DNA of 64,000 nucleotides. Source: Nymphaea colorata. Taxonomy: Eukaryota > Streptophyta > Magnoliopsida > Nymphaeales > Nymphaeaceae. The stretch is from contig NC_045139.1 of assembly GCF_008831285.2 (NCBI RefSeq), positions 10,132,704 to 10,196,703 of the forward strand, in the 5' to 3' direction. Under the pieces are notes generated by a model that worked only from the letters and a program-made list of their open reading frames with translations, was not told the origin of the DNA and made no database searches. A program made the position numbers and the translations under genes. Numbering within the stretch: the first letter of the stretch is position 1; every line of letters begins with the position of its first letter. Shown here piece by piece: positions 13,017 to 28,217 of the stretch.

Positions 13017-13911
13017 TGATAGGACCTCGCTGCCGAGGCGCTATCACTACCCAAGATCACGCTCAGCAGGGCAAATCGAATTCAACTTTGGGATCTGCCA
13101 TCGCTTTTCTTTCTATCGCAGGATCAGGGGAGGCAGATGTTCATTTAGCTGATTGGGGAGAAGAAGAAGAGAGTATTGAGGACGGGAGGAGGATTGATGC
13201 AGTCAGATCGAAGAAAGACACCAGCCGTCGCTGGTCAATGGTGAGAAGAAATCAATCCGACCGCCGTCGGAAAGACGAGTAGACTTGGTTGAGAAGAAGA
13301 TGGGATGAAAGAGAGAGAGTGACGCCCAAAGTGAAAATCAATTCATTCTTCATTCAAGCGTAATCCAAAAAGCCCTAATTTCAAAGCTTATATACATGAG
13401 AAGCGTCTCGGTTCACTTAGCTCCTAATCCGAGATAGTACAAAGAACTTAAAATAAAACGATTCTAACACATCTCAAACCAAGACGATACAAAAGAGCAA
13501 ATAAACATAAACAAAAGGGCGTTTCGACCTTAGCTGCTCCACCCGCTCTTCCCACTGCAGCCATATAAGTAATGCCCAAGGGTTCTATTAGTATCGAACC
13601 CTGAACCATGCCAAGGTGTCGTGTGGTCCAACTCACTCGCGTGCACTTGGCCCTATGCACATAAGTGCTAGTGCCCAACCCTGCAAGTCGCTTCTTGGGC
13701 TTGCGCCCATCCTTGGCCGCGCGTAATGCTGCGGGCTGCTGCTCTTGGCACTCCCCGCCGAGTCTAACCTCACAAGGCAACGAGGACATAAGTCTGTCAG
13801 GTGGTAATCGGCGTGCCCAGCTCCTACTAACGCCGTTGGTCAGCTCCGCTCTTGCACCCTCGTCCAGGCCTTCGACTGTCCTCGATAGTGTCAAAATAAG
13901 GCACGTATACA
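13017..13911 (-). repeat. Right (5') LTR of the LARD-like element
   Basis: Direct repeat partner of 10001-10780, starting TGATAGGACC and ending around GCACGTATACA. It is about 115 bp longer than the left copy, with an extra segment near 13520-13680. Confidence 0.75.
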
Positions 13912-13961
13912 CACATATATATAGAATTTTTCGATTTTTCCATCTAGGTTTAAATGAAAAA

Positions 13962-14049
13962 ATCCTTTGGTCGGTGTGTTTAATCAATGCCTGCATCGAC
14001 CTGAGATCCTTTGGTCGGTGTGTTTAATCAATGCCTGCATCGACCTGAG
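13962..14049. repeat. Perfect tandem duplication, 44 bp x 2
   Basis: The unit beginning ATCCTTTGGTCGGTGTG and ending CATCGACCTGAG occurs twice head to tail (13962-14005 and 14006-14049) without a mismatch, so the duplication is recent. Confidence 0.95.
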
Positions 14050-14077
14050 ATCCGGATGGCTGGACAATTTTACCTCC

Positions 14078-14080
<3 letters not shown>

Positions 14081-14115
<35 letters not shown>
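14081..14115. repeat. (TA)n microsatellite
   Basis: 35-bp alternating TA tract just right of the 44-bp tandem duplication. Confidence 0.95.
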
Positions 14116-14119
<4 letters not shown>

Positions 14120-15136
14120 CTCAAAACATTAAGGTTATGGATGAATTGGATTTATAGACAATATAAATTCATTAGTCCTCGCATTGGAATATCTTAACCT
14201 TGGACAAATCAGATATGTAAAAAGCATTATTCTAATTCACAATAATGCCCCTTGTCAACTCGACCCTATCATGTGCACAACCTGGATCCCAGACTCCCAC
14301 GAACCGTTTTAACTTTAAAAAAACTTGTCATATCCTTCGAAGTTATTTGTAATCACCTCTTGTAAGAGAGTGTTTAATAAAATTATATATATTTTTTGTT
14401 CTCCGAAGATGTGTTTCTAAGACAATAATTTAAGGACAACATATTCTTGTTCCAGAAAACATGATCTAATTGTGGTGCTTGTTTTTAAATATAACAACCA
14501 CAAGGCGGGCATGATCATGTTATTATTCTTTGGATAATTATATTGTACTTTAGAAACTATACATAATGTTTAATGCTACTTTTGTTTAAGTGAATTAGAA
14601 GGTTAACAACCCACCCAGGCCTTTATGAAATATATAGACACTCGTGGAGTTCAAACCGGTGGCCGTCGGTGGCCTTCCGCCGTTATTAAGTGCAAGTTTT
14701 ATAGTATCCACAAATCAAGAAGATATTTCTCGTATACATTAAAAGCAAAGCTGGAAAATGTCATTTTCACGTTAAGTGAGTATGATTTTTTTTTTTTTGC
14801 CTTCATCGCCGACGCTGCTGCAAGCTTAATCAATGCACATGGTATTTCATTAATGTTATTTTATGTTGTAAAATGCACAATTTATGATGACAATGACAGT
14901 GGGACAATGGGGGTGATGTGCGTGGGACAACGGGGGTGATGTGCGGATACTGTATCGGAACCAATTATTTATAATAACTTATTCCACCTAATACTATAAA
15001 ATTATTTCACATATGGCCCAAAGTTTAGGGCAGATTTGTAAAGTAATTTAAAAAGTGTTTTATAAATCTTTTGACATAGATTTGTGTAACAATTACAAAT
15101 TATTTTATTTACCAAATAAGCCAAATAAACCCGAAA

Positions 15137-15280
15137 GTGCTATTTGACATAAGAATACTCTGTGAATGTTTTAGGAATATGCCTCAAAACTTCATAAAGC
15201 ACAAATATTTCATGAATCTATTCATATTTTAGATCAGATTCATAAAACATTCACTTCGCAATCCCAATGTCAAATGTCCG
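15137..15280. mobile_element. Probable MITE (about 145 bp)
   Basis: The left end (GCTATTTGACAT, then GTGAATGTTTTA) is matched in inverse orientation at the right end (TAAAACATTCAC, then ATGTCAAATG). The two sides can pair through about 40 bp with mismatches. No clear target duplication was found, so the boundaries and superfamily are uncertain. Confidence 0.4.
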
Positions 15281-16137
15281 CTAACGTGTCGGTTGCCTGA
15301 TCTAATACCCACCGATATTTGGTAAGGCGATCAATTAGGTGTCTTTATTTCTTGTTGAAAGATTAAAGCTTTAAGAGACATTTCAGCATGTAAAAGGGAG
15401 TACTCCAAGTCTAAGAGGGTGAGAATGTAAAGGGTCGGAGGATCTACTAAATTCCACTTAATCAAACCCTCTACAAACACTGGATTTAGATTTAGGAACA
15501 TATTCGGATGCTATTTCATAAAACCTTAATGTTTGAAAGGGCACGTATATATATAAACAATCAAATATATGAAATTATTAACATAATAATAAGTAAAGTT
15601 TGTGACCAGTGGCTCTGCCACTGGATCCAGGCATTTAATCATGTGTGATTGGTCCGATTGATATCAGATCCTAGCGGGACATACAGATTAGACAATGAAA
15701 CTGTCTACTAAATCTCAATTCAAATGTGTTTGTAATTGGATCTGCATTTCTTTACCAGATCCAACTAAACGGATCCAATGTCCAGAAGAAAGGGCAGCTA
15801 ATTGTGTGGCTCTACCGGAAACTCAACGTGGAACGTCTCCGGCCTTCCAGCAGTCATCGGTGTAACCGTCGCAGATGTGGACCTTCGCCTAATTTCCCGT
15901 CAAGTTTGAACCCGCAACCGCCGTTGAAGGTTATCTCCCGTGTCACATCCGCCACCAACCCTGGTAGTCTGGGTTCCCAATCTTTGGACCGTTGCCCCAC
16001 CAACCCATTTACCCTTTTAACGCTTTTCCATTTCTTTTTAATTAAATAATACGATATCTGAATGGCTAAAATAAGGCGACGTGATCTCCACCAACCCAAG
16101 TTCCAAATTTCCAATAATATCTTATTAATTATTATTA

Positions 16138-16139
<2 letters not shown>

Positions 16140-16201
<62 letters not shown>
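16140..16201. repeat. (AT)n microsatellite
   Basis: Uninterrupted alternating AT tract of about 62 bp. It creates artefactual Tyr-Ile reading frames on both strands. Confidence 0.95.
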
Positions 16202-16203
<2 letters not shown>

Positions 16204-17030
16204 CGACGAAAAGGTCAAGCCAGGATACCTTTTCCGTTTTCTTATTAAAGAAAAAAAATCTTGGTCGCCGTTGTCGCTCCCTTGAAAACATTTTTTTTGG
16301 GGTACTCCTTGTTTCAAATGCAAACTTCACGTTCTGATTTTCTATAACACAAACTAGCTTTGAATTACAGGTCCAAGGCTATTGAACATAGTCTAAGTGT
16401 CTTAATTTAATTGAGATTTAGTTTTGGTTATGCAAATTCTCGTAGAAAATTTGCCGTAATTAGCGAACCCTGTTTAAATATTCGATCAAAAAGCTTATAA
16501 AGTTTTGTTATGAGACCTCCATCATTAGATATAAAATTTAAAATTTTTAAGGAACCCTATTATGTAAATAAAAAAATTTACTCAAAACATCAATATAAAA
16601 ATTTAAAAACAAATTAAGGTTAGTGTGAGCAATTGCCTATATGTAACCCAAACCTCGCTCTGTGTCAGTGAAAACATCAGCACAAATATTGAGCTCAGTA
16701 CATAAAAGCTCTGTGCTTCTACTCTAAGCAAAGACGACCCTCCTACCAACACCGGTGGTTACAGATTTGGACCCATATTGTCCTTCATTTCCAGCAAAAA
16801 AAAAAAACCATGAATCACATTCATAACCGAAAACCAATTTTACCCATCAGATCTTAGCTGCCCTATCAATATGAACAGCTCCCCTTTCTATTCCAATATT
16901 TTGTTTGTTTGGTATGAGAGAGAGGAAGATTATACAAAGGAAAGAAATAGGGGTGAGAAAATGGGTAGGTATCAAACATCATATCTAAGAGCAGATGTTT
17001 GCTTGTAATTATAAATCTGCTTAGCCCTAA

Positions 17031-17090
17031 GGGGTGTAGCTCACTATAGTGAGAGCCTGGTCATCAGTTTGATTCCATAGATGTTACTCT
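17031..17090 (+). other. Degenerate tRNA-like relic, possibly a SINE head
   Basis: GGGGTGTAGCTCA resembles a tRNA 5' end with A box. GCTC...GAGC can form a D-arm stem, and GTTTGATTCC resembles a B box about 20 nt later. The anticodon arm is too short and the acceptor stem does not close, so this is not a functional tRNA. Confidence 0.25.
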
Positions 17091-17441
17091 TCTTAACCGT
17101 AAATTATAGTAAAGTCGAGAATGAAGTAACAGTATACCTGTAAAAGTGAGGCACCGATAGTCTACTCCGAAGCACCAACACTAAACTCTTAGGAGATGAG
17201 AAAGGGAGGCTTTGGCCTTCACTCCATCGGTGGGATTAAAAACATGGATTAGATCTGGATCCAGCTTTAAACTTTGTTTTCCAGCTATAGGTGCCCCAAA
17301 GTCATCCACCGACAGGTAAGGTCCAATTATTTGCATGCTGTTTGTCGCGCGCGATGCTGGATCTTGTCCCACGACATAATGATATTTTATTTCTGTCCGA
17401 CTCAGGAATAACTCTCGTATCACCGACGGCCAAGATGCCAA

Positions 17442-17485
17442 GTGCTCTGGATCTGATTTCAGGGTGCTCTGGATCTGATTTCAGG
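17442..17485. repeat. 22-bp tandem duplication
   Basis: GTGCTCTGGATCTGATTTCA plus GG occurs twice in direct succession (17442-17463 and 17464-17485). Confidence 0.85.
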
Positions 17486-18512
17486 ATGCTGTTAGTTTTT
17501 AAATATTCACCGAGTCGAATCCCCATCTGACCTACCTATAGAGGATGCATTTAGTTTATCTGAATCGAATGTGAGCTCTGATCCCCATGAATTATGAGAC
17601 CAACACCGTGAAAAAATTTGAAATTAGAATGACACGATTGAGTCTTGATCCTTAGTAAAGAAAAGTCCGAGTTGACAGAGCCTAAGGGTAGGCTGATCAC
17701 GAGCCGAGTCGAGCTCCAGGTTAGCTTGACCCCTAAAATAAGCTTGACTTCGGCTGATAATGCATTTTTAGAGCTCAGCTTGATTTGATAAACTTGTTTG
17801 TTTGGTTTTCGTGCATCCAATCAAAACTTGTCGCCAACTTTATCTTATCAAGATAAAAAAACGTCGGCAATAATGGGTAAGAGTATAGATCGAATACAAA
17901 AGAGAGAGAGAGAGAGAGAGAGTATATAATTAATGTAGCGGTCTTAATTTTTTTCCATTTTATCTATCAGTCTCATAAAAAAAAAACGATGGAGGATGTA
18001 CATGCTCGAGTGGAGTTTTATTGAATCGACTGCAAAAACTAGAATTCGACTCATTTGTGAAATGAATCAGCTCTAACTCATGCTCCAGACAAGCTTTACC
18101 GAGACAACTCTAAGCTAATCTAGTTAATGTTTAGGTCTATCTAAGGGGCATAACCTAGTTAGCCGACTACCGGTAGAGTGTAACTCTTGTCTTATTTCCT
18201 GGATTGCAACACTATTATAGGGTCAGGGCAATACATTAAATAATGTACTCTATATCCATAAACAACCGTAGACCTTAAAAGGCAAAAAGATTAAAGGTAG
18301 AAATCCTCTATCCTCCGAGATGAGCCTATTTTTTGAATGAGTGAGAAGCTAATCCAACTGTTTGAGTGAAAGCCGAAGCGCCCCCCTAACAAAAAGACAT
18401 GTACAAGAGCGTTAGGCGCAAACTAAGATACCTAAAATGAATCTTATGTAATTGTTGTGAGCGGATTTAAATGTCATTTGCAAGAGATCGGCGCAGAATT
18501 TCATAGCTAGCG

Positions 18513-18912
18513 TCATGTAACTGGACCTAACTTTGGAACTTAACTTTTCTACAAAAAGTCAGACCTAAGGTCGAAGCCTTACTATTTTACATTATCAGTA
18601 GACGTTTTCTCAAAGTGAAAAGGGAAAAAGAGATCTAGACACTAGAATTGCGTCTCGTGATTTTAACTCCCTTGACTTATTTTGTGGCATTTTTATTGAA
18701 GTCATGGAACTGGACCTAACTTTGGGACTAGCTTTTCTACAAAAGGCCGAAGCCTCATTATTTGACATTATCAAAACTTTTAAACAAATGCATTCCAAGT
18801 GACTGAATCTTATGTCAATACAAAAGTAAACGTTTTTCTCAAAGTGAAAAGAGAAGTAGAAATTAGAATTGCATCTCGTGATTTTAACTCCTTTGACTTC
18901 ATTTGTGGCATT
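18513..18912. repeat. Imperfect tandem duplication, about 190-210 bp x 2
   Basis: Both copies (18513-18701 and 18702-18912) begin TCATG...ACTGGACCTAACTTTGG. They share CTCAAAGTGAAAAG and CTCGTGATTTTAACTCC and end at TTTGTGGCAT. They differ by substitutions and indels; copy 2 has about 25 bp of extra sequence in its middle. No coding frame is conserved. Confidence 0.8.
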
Positions 18913-19242
18913 ATGTAGCGACTAATTGGTCTGTTTGAGTTTAGATTAGAGTGGGAGATAGATGGACATCTCATCAGCTTCCTCTAATTACGGTAAGACA
19001 TGAGAAAATAAACCATGCCTTTTTTATTGCTATGATTTGTTTCAACAAGCCATTTAGCATGTTAAAAAGAACACATTTAGGGTCCAGAAATTATGATTTT
19101 AATTGTGATGCTGGAGATGAAAGATTTCCTGAGGCGTGAGAGGATTACGACCCACCACATAGAAAAAAGCAAAAAAAAAAACCCCAATTATGGTCCTTAG
19201 TGGCTGAAGTATTTCTTTGTTTAAACTTACTTGGAGAAACCC

Positions 19243-19244
<2 letters not shown>

Positions 19245-19320
<76 letters not shown>
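19245..19320. repeat. (AT)n microsatellite
   Basis: Alternating tract of about 76 bp, about 0.8 kb upstream of the SAHH promoter. Confidence 0.95.
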
Positions 19321-19322
<2 letters not shown>

Positions 19323-20092
19323 GCGGATCCAATGACATTCCTAGATTTAATTCAATCCAATTTTCAGATGCATCGCTGTGATGTACTACTGTCAATCTAC
19401 TTGATGCATGATGCAGCTCAAGGATGGAACTCGATTGGAACTCGAGATGACCAGAATATTTCACATCCTCATGTATATGTACGTTAATAGATGCTAGATA
19501 CCTAAATGTTAGACAATAATTTCAGCTTTTAATATTTTTTAAATTGGTGGTTGAAAGAAAAACAATGAAAAAAAAGTGATGAAACATTTTCATTACCAAT
19601 AACAACTCACTAATGAGGATCATCTGATATGTCATGATAAATCAGAAAAACAAAAAGTAATGAATATTTTTGTCATCTACATACTTTTTTTTCTTATTTT
19701 TCTTTGAACGATCAATCAGAATAAATTGAACTACATTGTGAGTGAAGTGTGAGATATATGACTCTGGATAGCGAGAATTACTATTATTTTTTTTTTCTTT
19801 ACATAACACCCAATTGGATTTGAATTCAAATTTAGTTTTAAATAAATAGTTTATTAAATTCAGATTTAATAATTTGTTTTAAATAATTACCTATATATAA
19901 TTTTTGTAAAGCATGAAGACAAACTCTATTAAAAAAGATAAAAATAAGTTTTTTCAGAATAGGACCTCTCTCGATTGTTTTCTCCGTCTCTCCATTTCTA
20001 CCCTCCCGGTGGTAGGTATGTCATTTACGTCATTCTCGATGCCCTTGAGTGGGAAAAGTTAGCGAAAAAGATCTGGAGAACGATCCCGTGTC

Positions 20093-20098
20093 TATAAA
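20093..20098 (+). promoter_or_regulatory. TATA box of the SAHH gene
   Basis: TATAAA in the context GTCTATAAAATGG lies 119 bp upstream of the SAHH start codon. A start near 20125 would leave a CT-rich leader of about 90 nt. Confidence 0.6.
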
Positions 20099-20216
20099 AT
20101 GGTCTCACCCCTCTCACTTCTTCCGCCTCTTACCCTAAGACACTCCGCGTCCTTCTCCTCCTTCCAGATCCGATTCAAAGGGGAGCGGTTCCTCTGCAGC
20201 TTGTTGCCCATCGGCC

Positions 20217-23092
<2,876 letters not shown>

Positions 23093-25571
23093 GCAGTCGC
23101 GGAGATGCTACTTATCGTTTATGTCTTACAATGGCAATTTCTGCTTTATCCTAGAGGCCTTTTTTGGGCCAGTTTGAGCTTTCTTTTTTACTTTTCTTTT
23201 CCGGTGGGAGGGGGATTTACTCTTTTTTGTGGATGATGTGGAGAGAGAGATAGAGAGAGAGTTCCCAATAAGAATGTGGAGAGGGATGATTTATTTGTTG
23301 CTGCAGATCTGCAACAGAGGTATTTGACTGTGAAATACAAGCATCATCTACTAAATTTCAGTGTTTGTTGTCTTATTTAAAAGTTATCTTTCTTCCTTTT
23401 GTGTTGCTTTTCTTCAAAAGGCCGCTTTGACTCGCATTTAAATTTCCTCTATTCGTCTCCTGCAACCCATTACTTTCGCCCAGTAAGCAGCACTAAGAGC
23501 AAGGACTTGTTCTGGTCTGGTAGGCACGAGCACCTTGAGTTAGAGAGCCATCTCATCTTCTATGATTCTATCAAGCTACATAGCTCCCTATGGTAAGCCA
23601 TCGGCAGTGTTTCTTGTGAACAAGAGTACTGAGGGTGGAAAGGATTCTCCATCAAAGGATGTGGTATCCAACACCTCCTAGGGAGTTTGCTACGTGATGG
23701 CTTCTAATATGTTCAATATTTCGTAAAGGTCCCCTTAGGTGGGTCTCTTGTTGCTTTAATGAATGTAAGGATATTATCAAGAAAAGCTACTGCGATCGGC
23801 CCTTCAAAACAAATTGATACGTTAGTAGCCGTTATCCTACCGATACCCACATGGTGCCGCAAATTAGTTCAGTGTACAATTTCCATGGCAATCAGAAAGA
23901 GCAAGGGGAATATGGACTTCCTTTGCTGGAGTCCCTTAGTCATTGGGCTGTGATCCCCTACTTTGCATTCGCTACTATGGACACGAAGCCGGATCCATGA
24001 TTGTCTTGATCATTGAAATGGCTGCCGCGATGCCAAGTTATGTCTAGTTTCATCCAATATGTCCAGATAACTTGATCATCTAGCCCGCCGCAGATAACTT
24101 GTTTGCCACCATCTCTTAATAGTCTTAGTGTTTGGAGAACCTGAACAAACTCCCAACCGTCTAAATGTGTCTTCCTTCGGGGGGTGGGAGGGGAGGGAAC
24201 GACAACACTGTGGCTCGATCGATGTCATTCACTACAAGGCCTGCGAGCTCACATGAGGACCCATCGCTCCAACCCAACTACTATGATAGTATTTCCATTG
24301 GGTTTCAAAATAAAGTGCGTCTGAGTCGTTCTTGTTGACAGTCCTGGTGAAAGTGCTCTACTTGGTCTTCACTTTTCAAGAGGCCACAATCTTTTACGAG
24401 CTTGTTAGAAAGGCAAACTGGACCTATCACTCAGAGCATGCCTTGTTTTGTCACCTACACACTTGAAGCTTCATTGAGAACTTATTTGATCTATTCCTAC
24501 TCTCACTCTCTCCACCTAATCTCATGCCGGATCTCGTCGGTCTACCGTTCTGATCTTTGGACTAGGTCTCTTTCAGGCAGCCTCACCTCTATACTAAGGG
24601 AGCTTCACTGAAATTTGTCTATGAAGTCTGCTTTCTGTTTCTGTTATTTACCTTTTTTGTTTCACTGCCCATGGCCCATTTCGGGAGCATTTGGAAACAC
24701 GAACATTTGTTAAATATTCCATGAATCTGTCTCTAAGATTAAGACAGGTCTATGGAATACTGGTTCCCCAGAGTTTCATGAATTTGCTCTAATCTTTCTA
24801 ATAAATTTATGAAATACTAATGCAATATTTCCATATTCTAATGTATCCAGAATGCTCCTTTTGCCAGTGTAGTAGGTGCGGGCTGTGCAGCCTTGCAAGG
24901 TCTCGTCTCTTCATCTCCTTCTGAAAGCTCATTGATAGTTGTCCTCTTTTCACATTTCCTTCTTTGGCAAAGTTTCATTCCAACTCTGCACTTCTCATTC
25001 AACACACTTTTACCGAATACTTTTTTTTTGCCTGAAAATGAGACAAAAGATTCTATCTCTAAAAGAACTCATCCCAAACTTGAGAAGTTTGTATGGGCAA
25101 ATTTTTTCTTGCTGGAAAACTTTTCCCGTCAATCAGATTCCCCAGCATATTGAAGATAGCCATAGCTGAACATTATAAGAGTTCACAAAAGCTACAGGCT
25201 GCAATGTTTGTACACATGCTCTTCATGCCAACTAACCCCAGCTTGCTAATTCATAGCGATGTTAAGAATTAGTTCTAGTTTTTCAATAGCGAGAGATAAT
25301 GGAGCAAAAGTTGTTGAATAACTACAAAGCTAGTTACCAAAATTAACGAGGTGAAGCAAATAAAGAATGTGGCAACCCAATTGCCAATGGAAAGGAGGAG
25401 AATGTGAGGATATTCTAATCACTTCAGCTTCTTATATTGTGATAAACAAATGAAAATGTGTTTTTACTTGTGTTATTTGTTAACATTGCAAAAGCTTAGA
25501 TGTGCTTTAATTATTGTTGAAGCCCCAGAATTTTAGGCATATTATGACAAAAACTTGTGGTATATGACAAT
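23093..25571. other. SAHH 3' UTR and intergenic sequence
   Basis: The SAHH transcript probably ends within about 300 bp (AATAAG near 23267 in T-rich context). The remainder shows no recognisable gene. Short reading frames at 23.4-24.6 kb have no domain and look like decayed repeat. Confidence 0.5.
24684..24858. mobile_element. Probable MITE (about 175 bp)
   Basis: The left end GGAGCATTTGGAAACA is matched inversely at the right end, which read backwards is GGAGCATTCTGGATACA. The interior is AT-rich and non-coding. No clear target duplication was found. Confidence 0.45.
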
Positions 25572-26514
25572 TAAGCCTGAGCACCGGGCCGGGCCACCGC
25601 CGGGTACCCGTACCCAGCCCGACTCGGGCCCAAACCCCAAAAAAACTGCCGGGTACCCATACCCAGCCCGACTCGGGCCCGAACCCCAAAAAAACTGCTT
25701 AATGGGCTGATTTTGTCAGGCTTTGGATTGTGAAAGTCGACGGCCTGAAAAGCCCGTCAACAACTTAAAAAAATTATGTATCTTTTTTGAGAAAAATTAA
25801 CTTAGGGTTTTCGTTCTCCTCTAATCTTCCACTCCCTCTGTGCTTGCGGCTCTGCGAGAGGAGCGGGCTGCCTGCCTCCTCCGGTCCTCCCCATCAGCTG
25901 TCGCCGTCTCCCATCGGCTGCCTCCTCTAGTTATCTGCGCAGGCCGATTGTATGCTTTTGAAGAAGCTCACAGGTTGGATTCAACATCTGGTGGATGTGG
26001 TGTTCGTCAGTTTAAAACTGTGTTCTTCAACTTTTAGAAAGGGTAATGGGAAGAACACTGACGGTTCACGTGCTTCAAACTTGTGGCATTGTCATCTCAG
26101 ATGTATCTAACCATCGAGCAAGGATCTAACAAAAGCCTAGGTGTCTGGAGATCGTCCCTACACAATTTCAAAATTTTTGAAGTTCATGGGAAGAATCTGT
26201 ACATTTTTTTAGTACCGTCTGTCTTCAGGAAGCCGCTTGCGGACTGCTTCCCCATTCCTCTTCATATTTGGGAATTATTGCACCGGTGATTTTTTGAACA
26301 TTATCCTTACTTTGTAACATGTGTGAACTCAATTAATATGTGAAATGCGTTATTCTTATTAATTGTGAGAGACGATCGGGTTGAAGAATCGCGTATCCTC
26401 TGTTGCGGAAGAACCAGGGAGCATCTGAAAGTTACAACGAGAAAGCCTGGCCCAGCCCCGACAATAATCCGAGGTCCGATAATACAAAAGCCCGGCCCGA
26501 TATACCCAACTCTA
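25572..26514. mobile_element. Non-autonomous hAT element, 943 bp
   Basis: An exact 8-bp target duplication, ATGACAAT, flanks the element (25564-25571 and 26515-26522). The ends are TAAGCCTGAGCACCGGGCCG on the left and, read inversely, TAGAGTTGGGTATATCGGGC on the right. Such 'RAGC..GGGCCGGGCC'-type ends with subterminal GC-rich repeats are typical of plant hAT elements. It carries a leader-like CT/GC-rich segment (25810-25960) but no transposase or BED zinc finger, so it is a deletion derivative. Confidence 0.85.
25599..25696. repeat. 49-bp tandem subterminal repeat x 2 in the hAT element
   Basis: Two 49-bp units (25599-25647 and 25648-25696) each contain GCCGGGTACCC, CAGCCCGACTCGGGCCC and AACCCCAAAAAAACT and differ at two or three bases. 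GC-rich subterminal repeats are where hAT transposases bind. Confidence 0.85.
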
Positions 26515-26635
26515 ATGACAATATGTTTTCTCGTATATTTCAACCTTGATTCTTTGGAAAAAGAATCCCACTGCCTGAGTGAGAGCCGAAGGCCCTCTTC
26601 CTCTGTTTCTACTGTAGACAAATGAACCACCTTAA

Positions 26636-28167
26636 GAGGTGGTTTGATTGTTGTCCATTGAGAGAGAACAGACAGGACGTCCTGTCCATTACACTACTGT
26701 CCCGTTCTCATGGACAACGATGTTCCTTATCCACTGTTTAATGATTTCAGGAACAGAACAATACGTTCATTCTGTCCGATGTTTGTTTCACATATGTCTG
26801 TTCTGTCCATCCTGTCTAATGTTTGTATCTTCTATGATCAGTTCTGTCTGTTCAGTCTGTCATATCTGGTGTTTGTTTAAGTTATATTTGAAATGTAATA
26901 TACCCTCTATAGTTTCAAGAGTAAAACATCAATAGCTTCGCTTGTTTTTTCTTTATCAGTTTAGAAGTACAGTAGTAGATAAGAAAATTAGTTTAGAAGT
27001 ACAGTAGTAGACAAGAAAATTTTAAGTAGTACAACCTGGTCGAATCATCCCAGCTCATAAATTGGGGAGTTGGGATATGCCCTGATCACGGTCTGATGAG
27101 AAGAATGCTGTTGGTGGTTTTCTACATGAATGTAAAATAGGGTAAATAGCCCATGCCCCAAAGTCTGACCCAGCATCCCCTAATTTTAATCATCATAGCC
27201 CAGTCTGATTGAAGAAGTTTGATAGATTAATCATCATCACCATCATCGCCATCTTGCTGATCACAGCTCCACCTTTTCCAACCATGCCATTCCCGTCTAA
27301 GCCTTCGCCTCAACCTTCATATATCATCCTCAAATTCTGCATTTTGCTGGTTCCCACCATATTGTTGATTCCTCCATTCTCTTTCCCGATCAACAAAATG
27401 GTCATGTGAAAATCGGTGTTCACCCTCTTCTACGCAACAAGAAAAAAAAAAAGCACGTTAGTTAAGGGAGGAATGACCTGGACAGGTCCACAACCTTTCT
27501 GATGTGATCAATTTGAAAAATGTAACGTTCTTCAGGGAGAAGGATCTCATCTTGGAATATAAATTATAATCCATCATGAATGTGAACAAAATGCCTCAAT
27601 CCCAGAAGTGAAAAACGTGTTGATCTATAGATATAAGCAGTACTAGACTCTAGTGACTTCAAGCATGACATGAATGGTCATCCTTAAGTGCCGTTGCAAC
27701 TAGACATAGATGATGGCTAAAGCTCACCAACAGTACATTCATCTGAATGGATGATGCAATGCGATCAATAAAGGCCTAAATATATGTGAAAGCGTCTTGG
27801 TTGTCTCTGTACGGGAGTCAAGAGTATCTGTCAGCCCTTTTGAACCTTTGATTCGTACGAATAATCAGCTACATCAGCGCCAAGCAAGCTATCTATAAGA
27901 CCTAGCTAGTTAAATTCATTATTGGTTTGTCATCTTGGTCCTGTCTTTCGCAAAATATTGTGTGTTCATTAACTTAAGATTTATGATGATCAATTTATGA
28001 TGATCATTAACAGAAAAAAATGTAGCAGGACCTCAGCATTGAGTTGAATCTGCAGTACCCACGAATTCATTCTGCTTTTATTTGGGCTGGCAAGGCAAAT
28101 TAAGTTCGAAGCTTTGGGTTGAAAGAGATCTAAGGTTTAATACTTTATTGCGTGTTTTCTCTTTTTC
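26636..28167 (+). repeat. Left arm of the giant inverted repeat
   Basis: It includes subterminal repeats of the form TGTCNNATGTTTGT (26780-26880), a direct repeat of TTAGAAGTACAGTAGTAGA (about 26962 and 26993), and an open frame of 66 codons at 27209-27409. Confidence 0.9.
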
Positions 28168-28217
28168 ATTCTTTTTTCTTTTACAAAAAGAAACAAAGTG
28201 ATAACATCAAGACAGAG

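Larger units (their letters stand above)
10001..13911 (-). mobile_element. Non-autonomous LTR retrotransposon (LARD-like), about 3.9 kb
   Basis: Two long direct repeats, 10001-10780 and 13017-about 13911, both begin TGATAGGACC. The left one ends GGCACGTATCA. Next to the right repeat the minus strand reads TTGGTATCAGAGC, a primer-binding site for initiator tRNA-Met. Next to the left repeat the minus strand has a purine tract (AAGGAGGGCGGA) suitable as polypurine tract. These give a minus-strand element. The internal region is only about 2.2 kb and shows no integrase, reverse transcriptase or protease motif, so it would need enzymes from another element. The repeats have diverged by roughly a tenth by eye, plus indels. 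No clear 5-bp target duplication was seen. Confidence 0.75.
14116..20092. other. Long intergenic region upstream of SAHH
   Basis: AT-rich sequence with microsatellites, a probable MITE, a tRNA-like relic and an imperfect duplication, each listed separately. No gene is recognised. Longer open frames here come from AT tracts or lack any domain. Confidence 0.5.

Noticed and set aside
13448-13996. 182-codon minus-strand frame
   Set aside because: Lies in the 5' LTR of the LARD-like element, is not kept in the other LTR and has no domain.
16062-16337. Ile-Tyr-rich frames here and at 19.1-19.5 kb and 60.47-60.81 kb
   Set aside because: Translations of (AT)n, (GTAT)n and (GA)n microsatellites.
26680-26930. 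TGTCNNATGTTTGT repeats considered as a CRISPR-like array
   Set aside because: Irregular spacing, short degenerate units, eukaryotic context; they are subterminal repeats of the foldback element.
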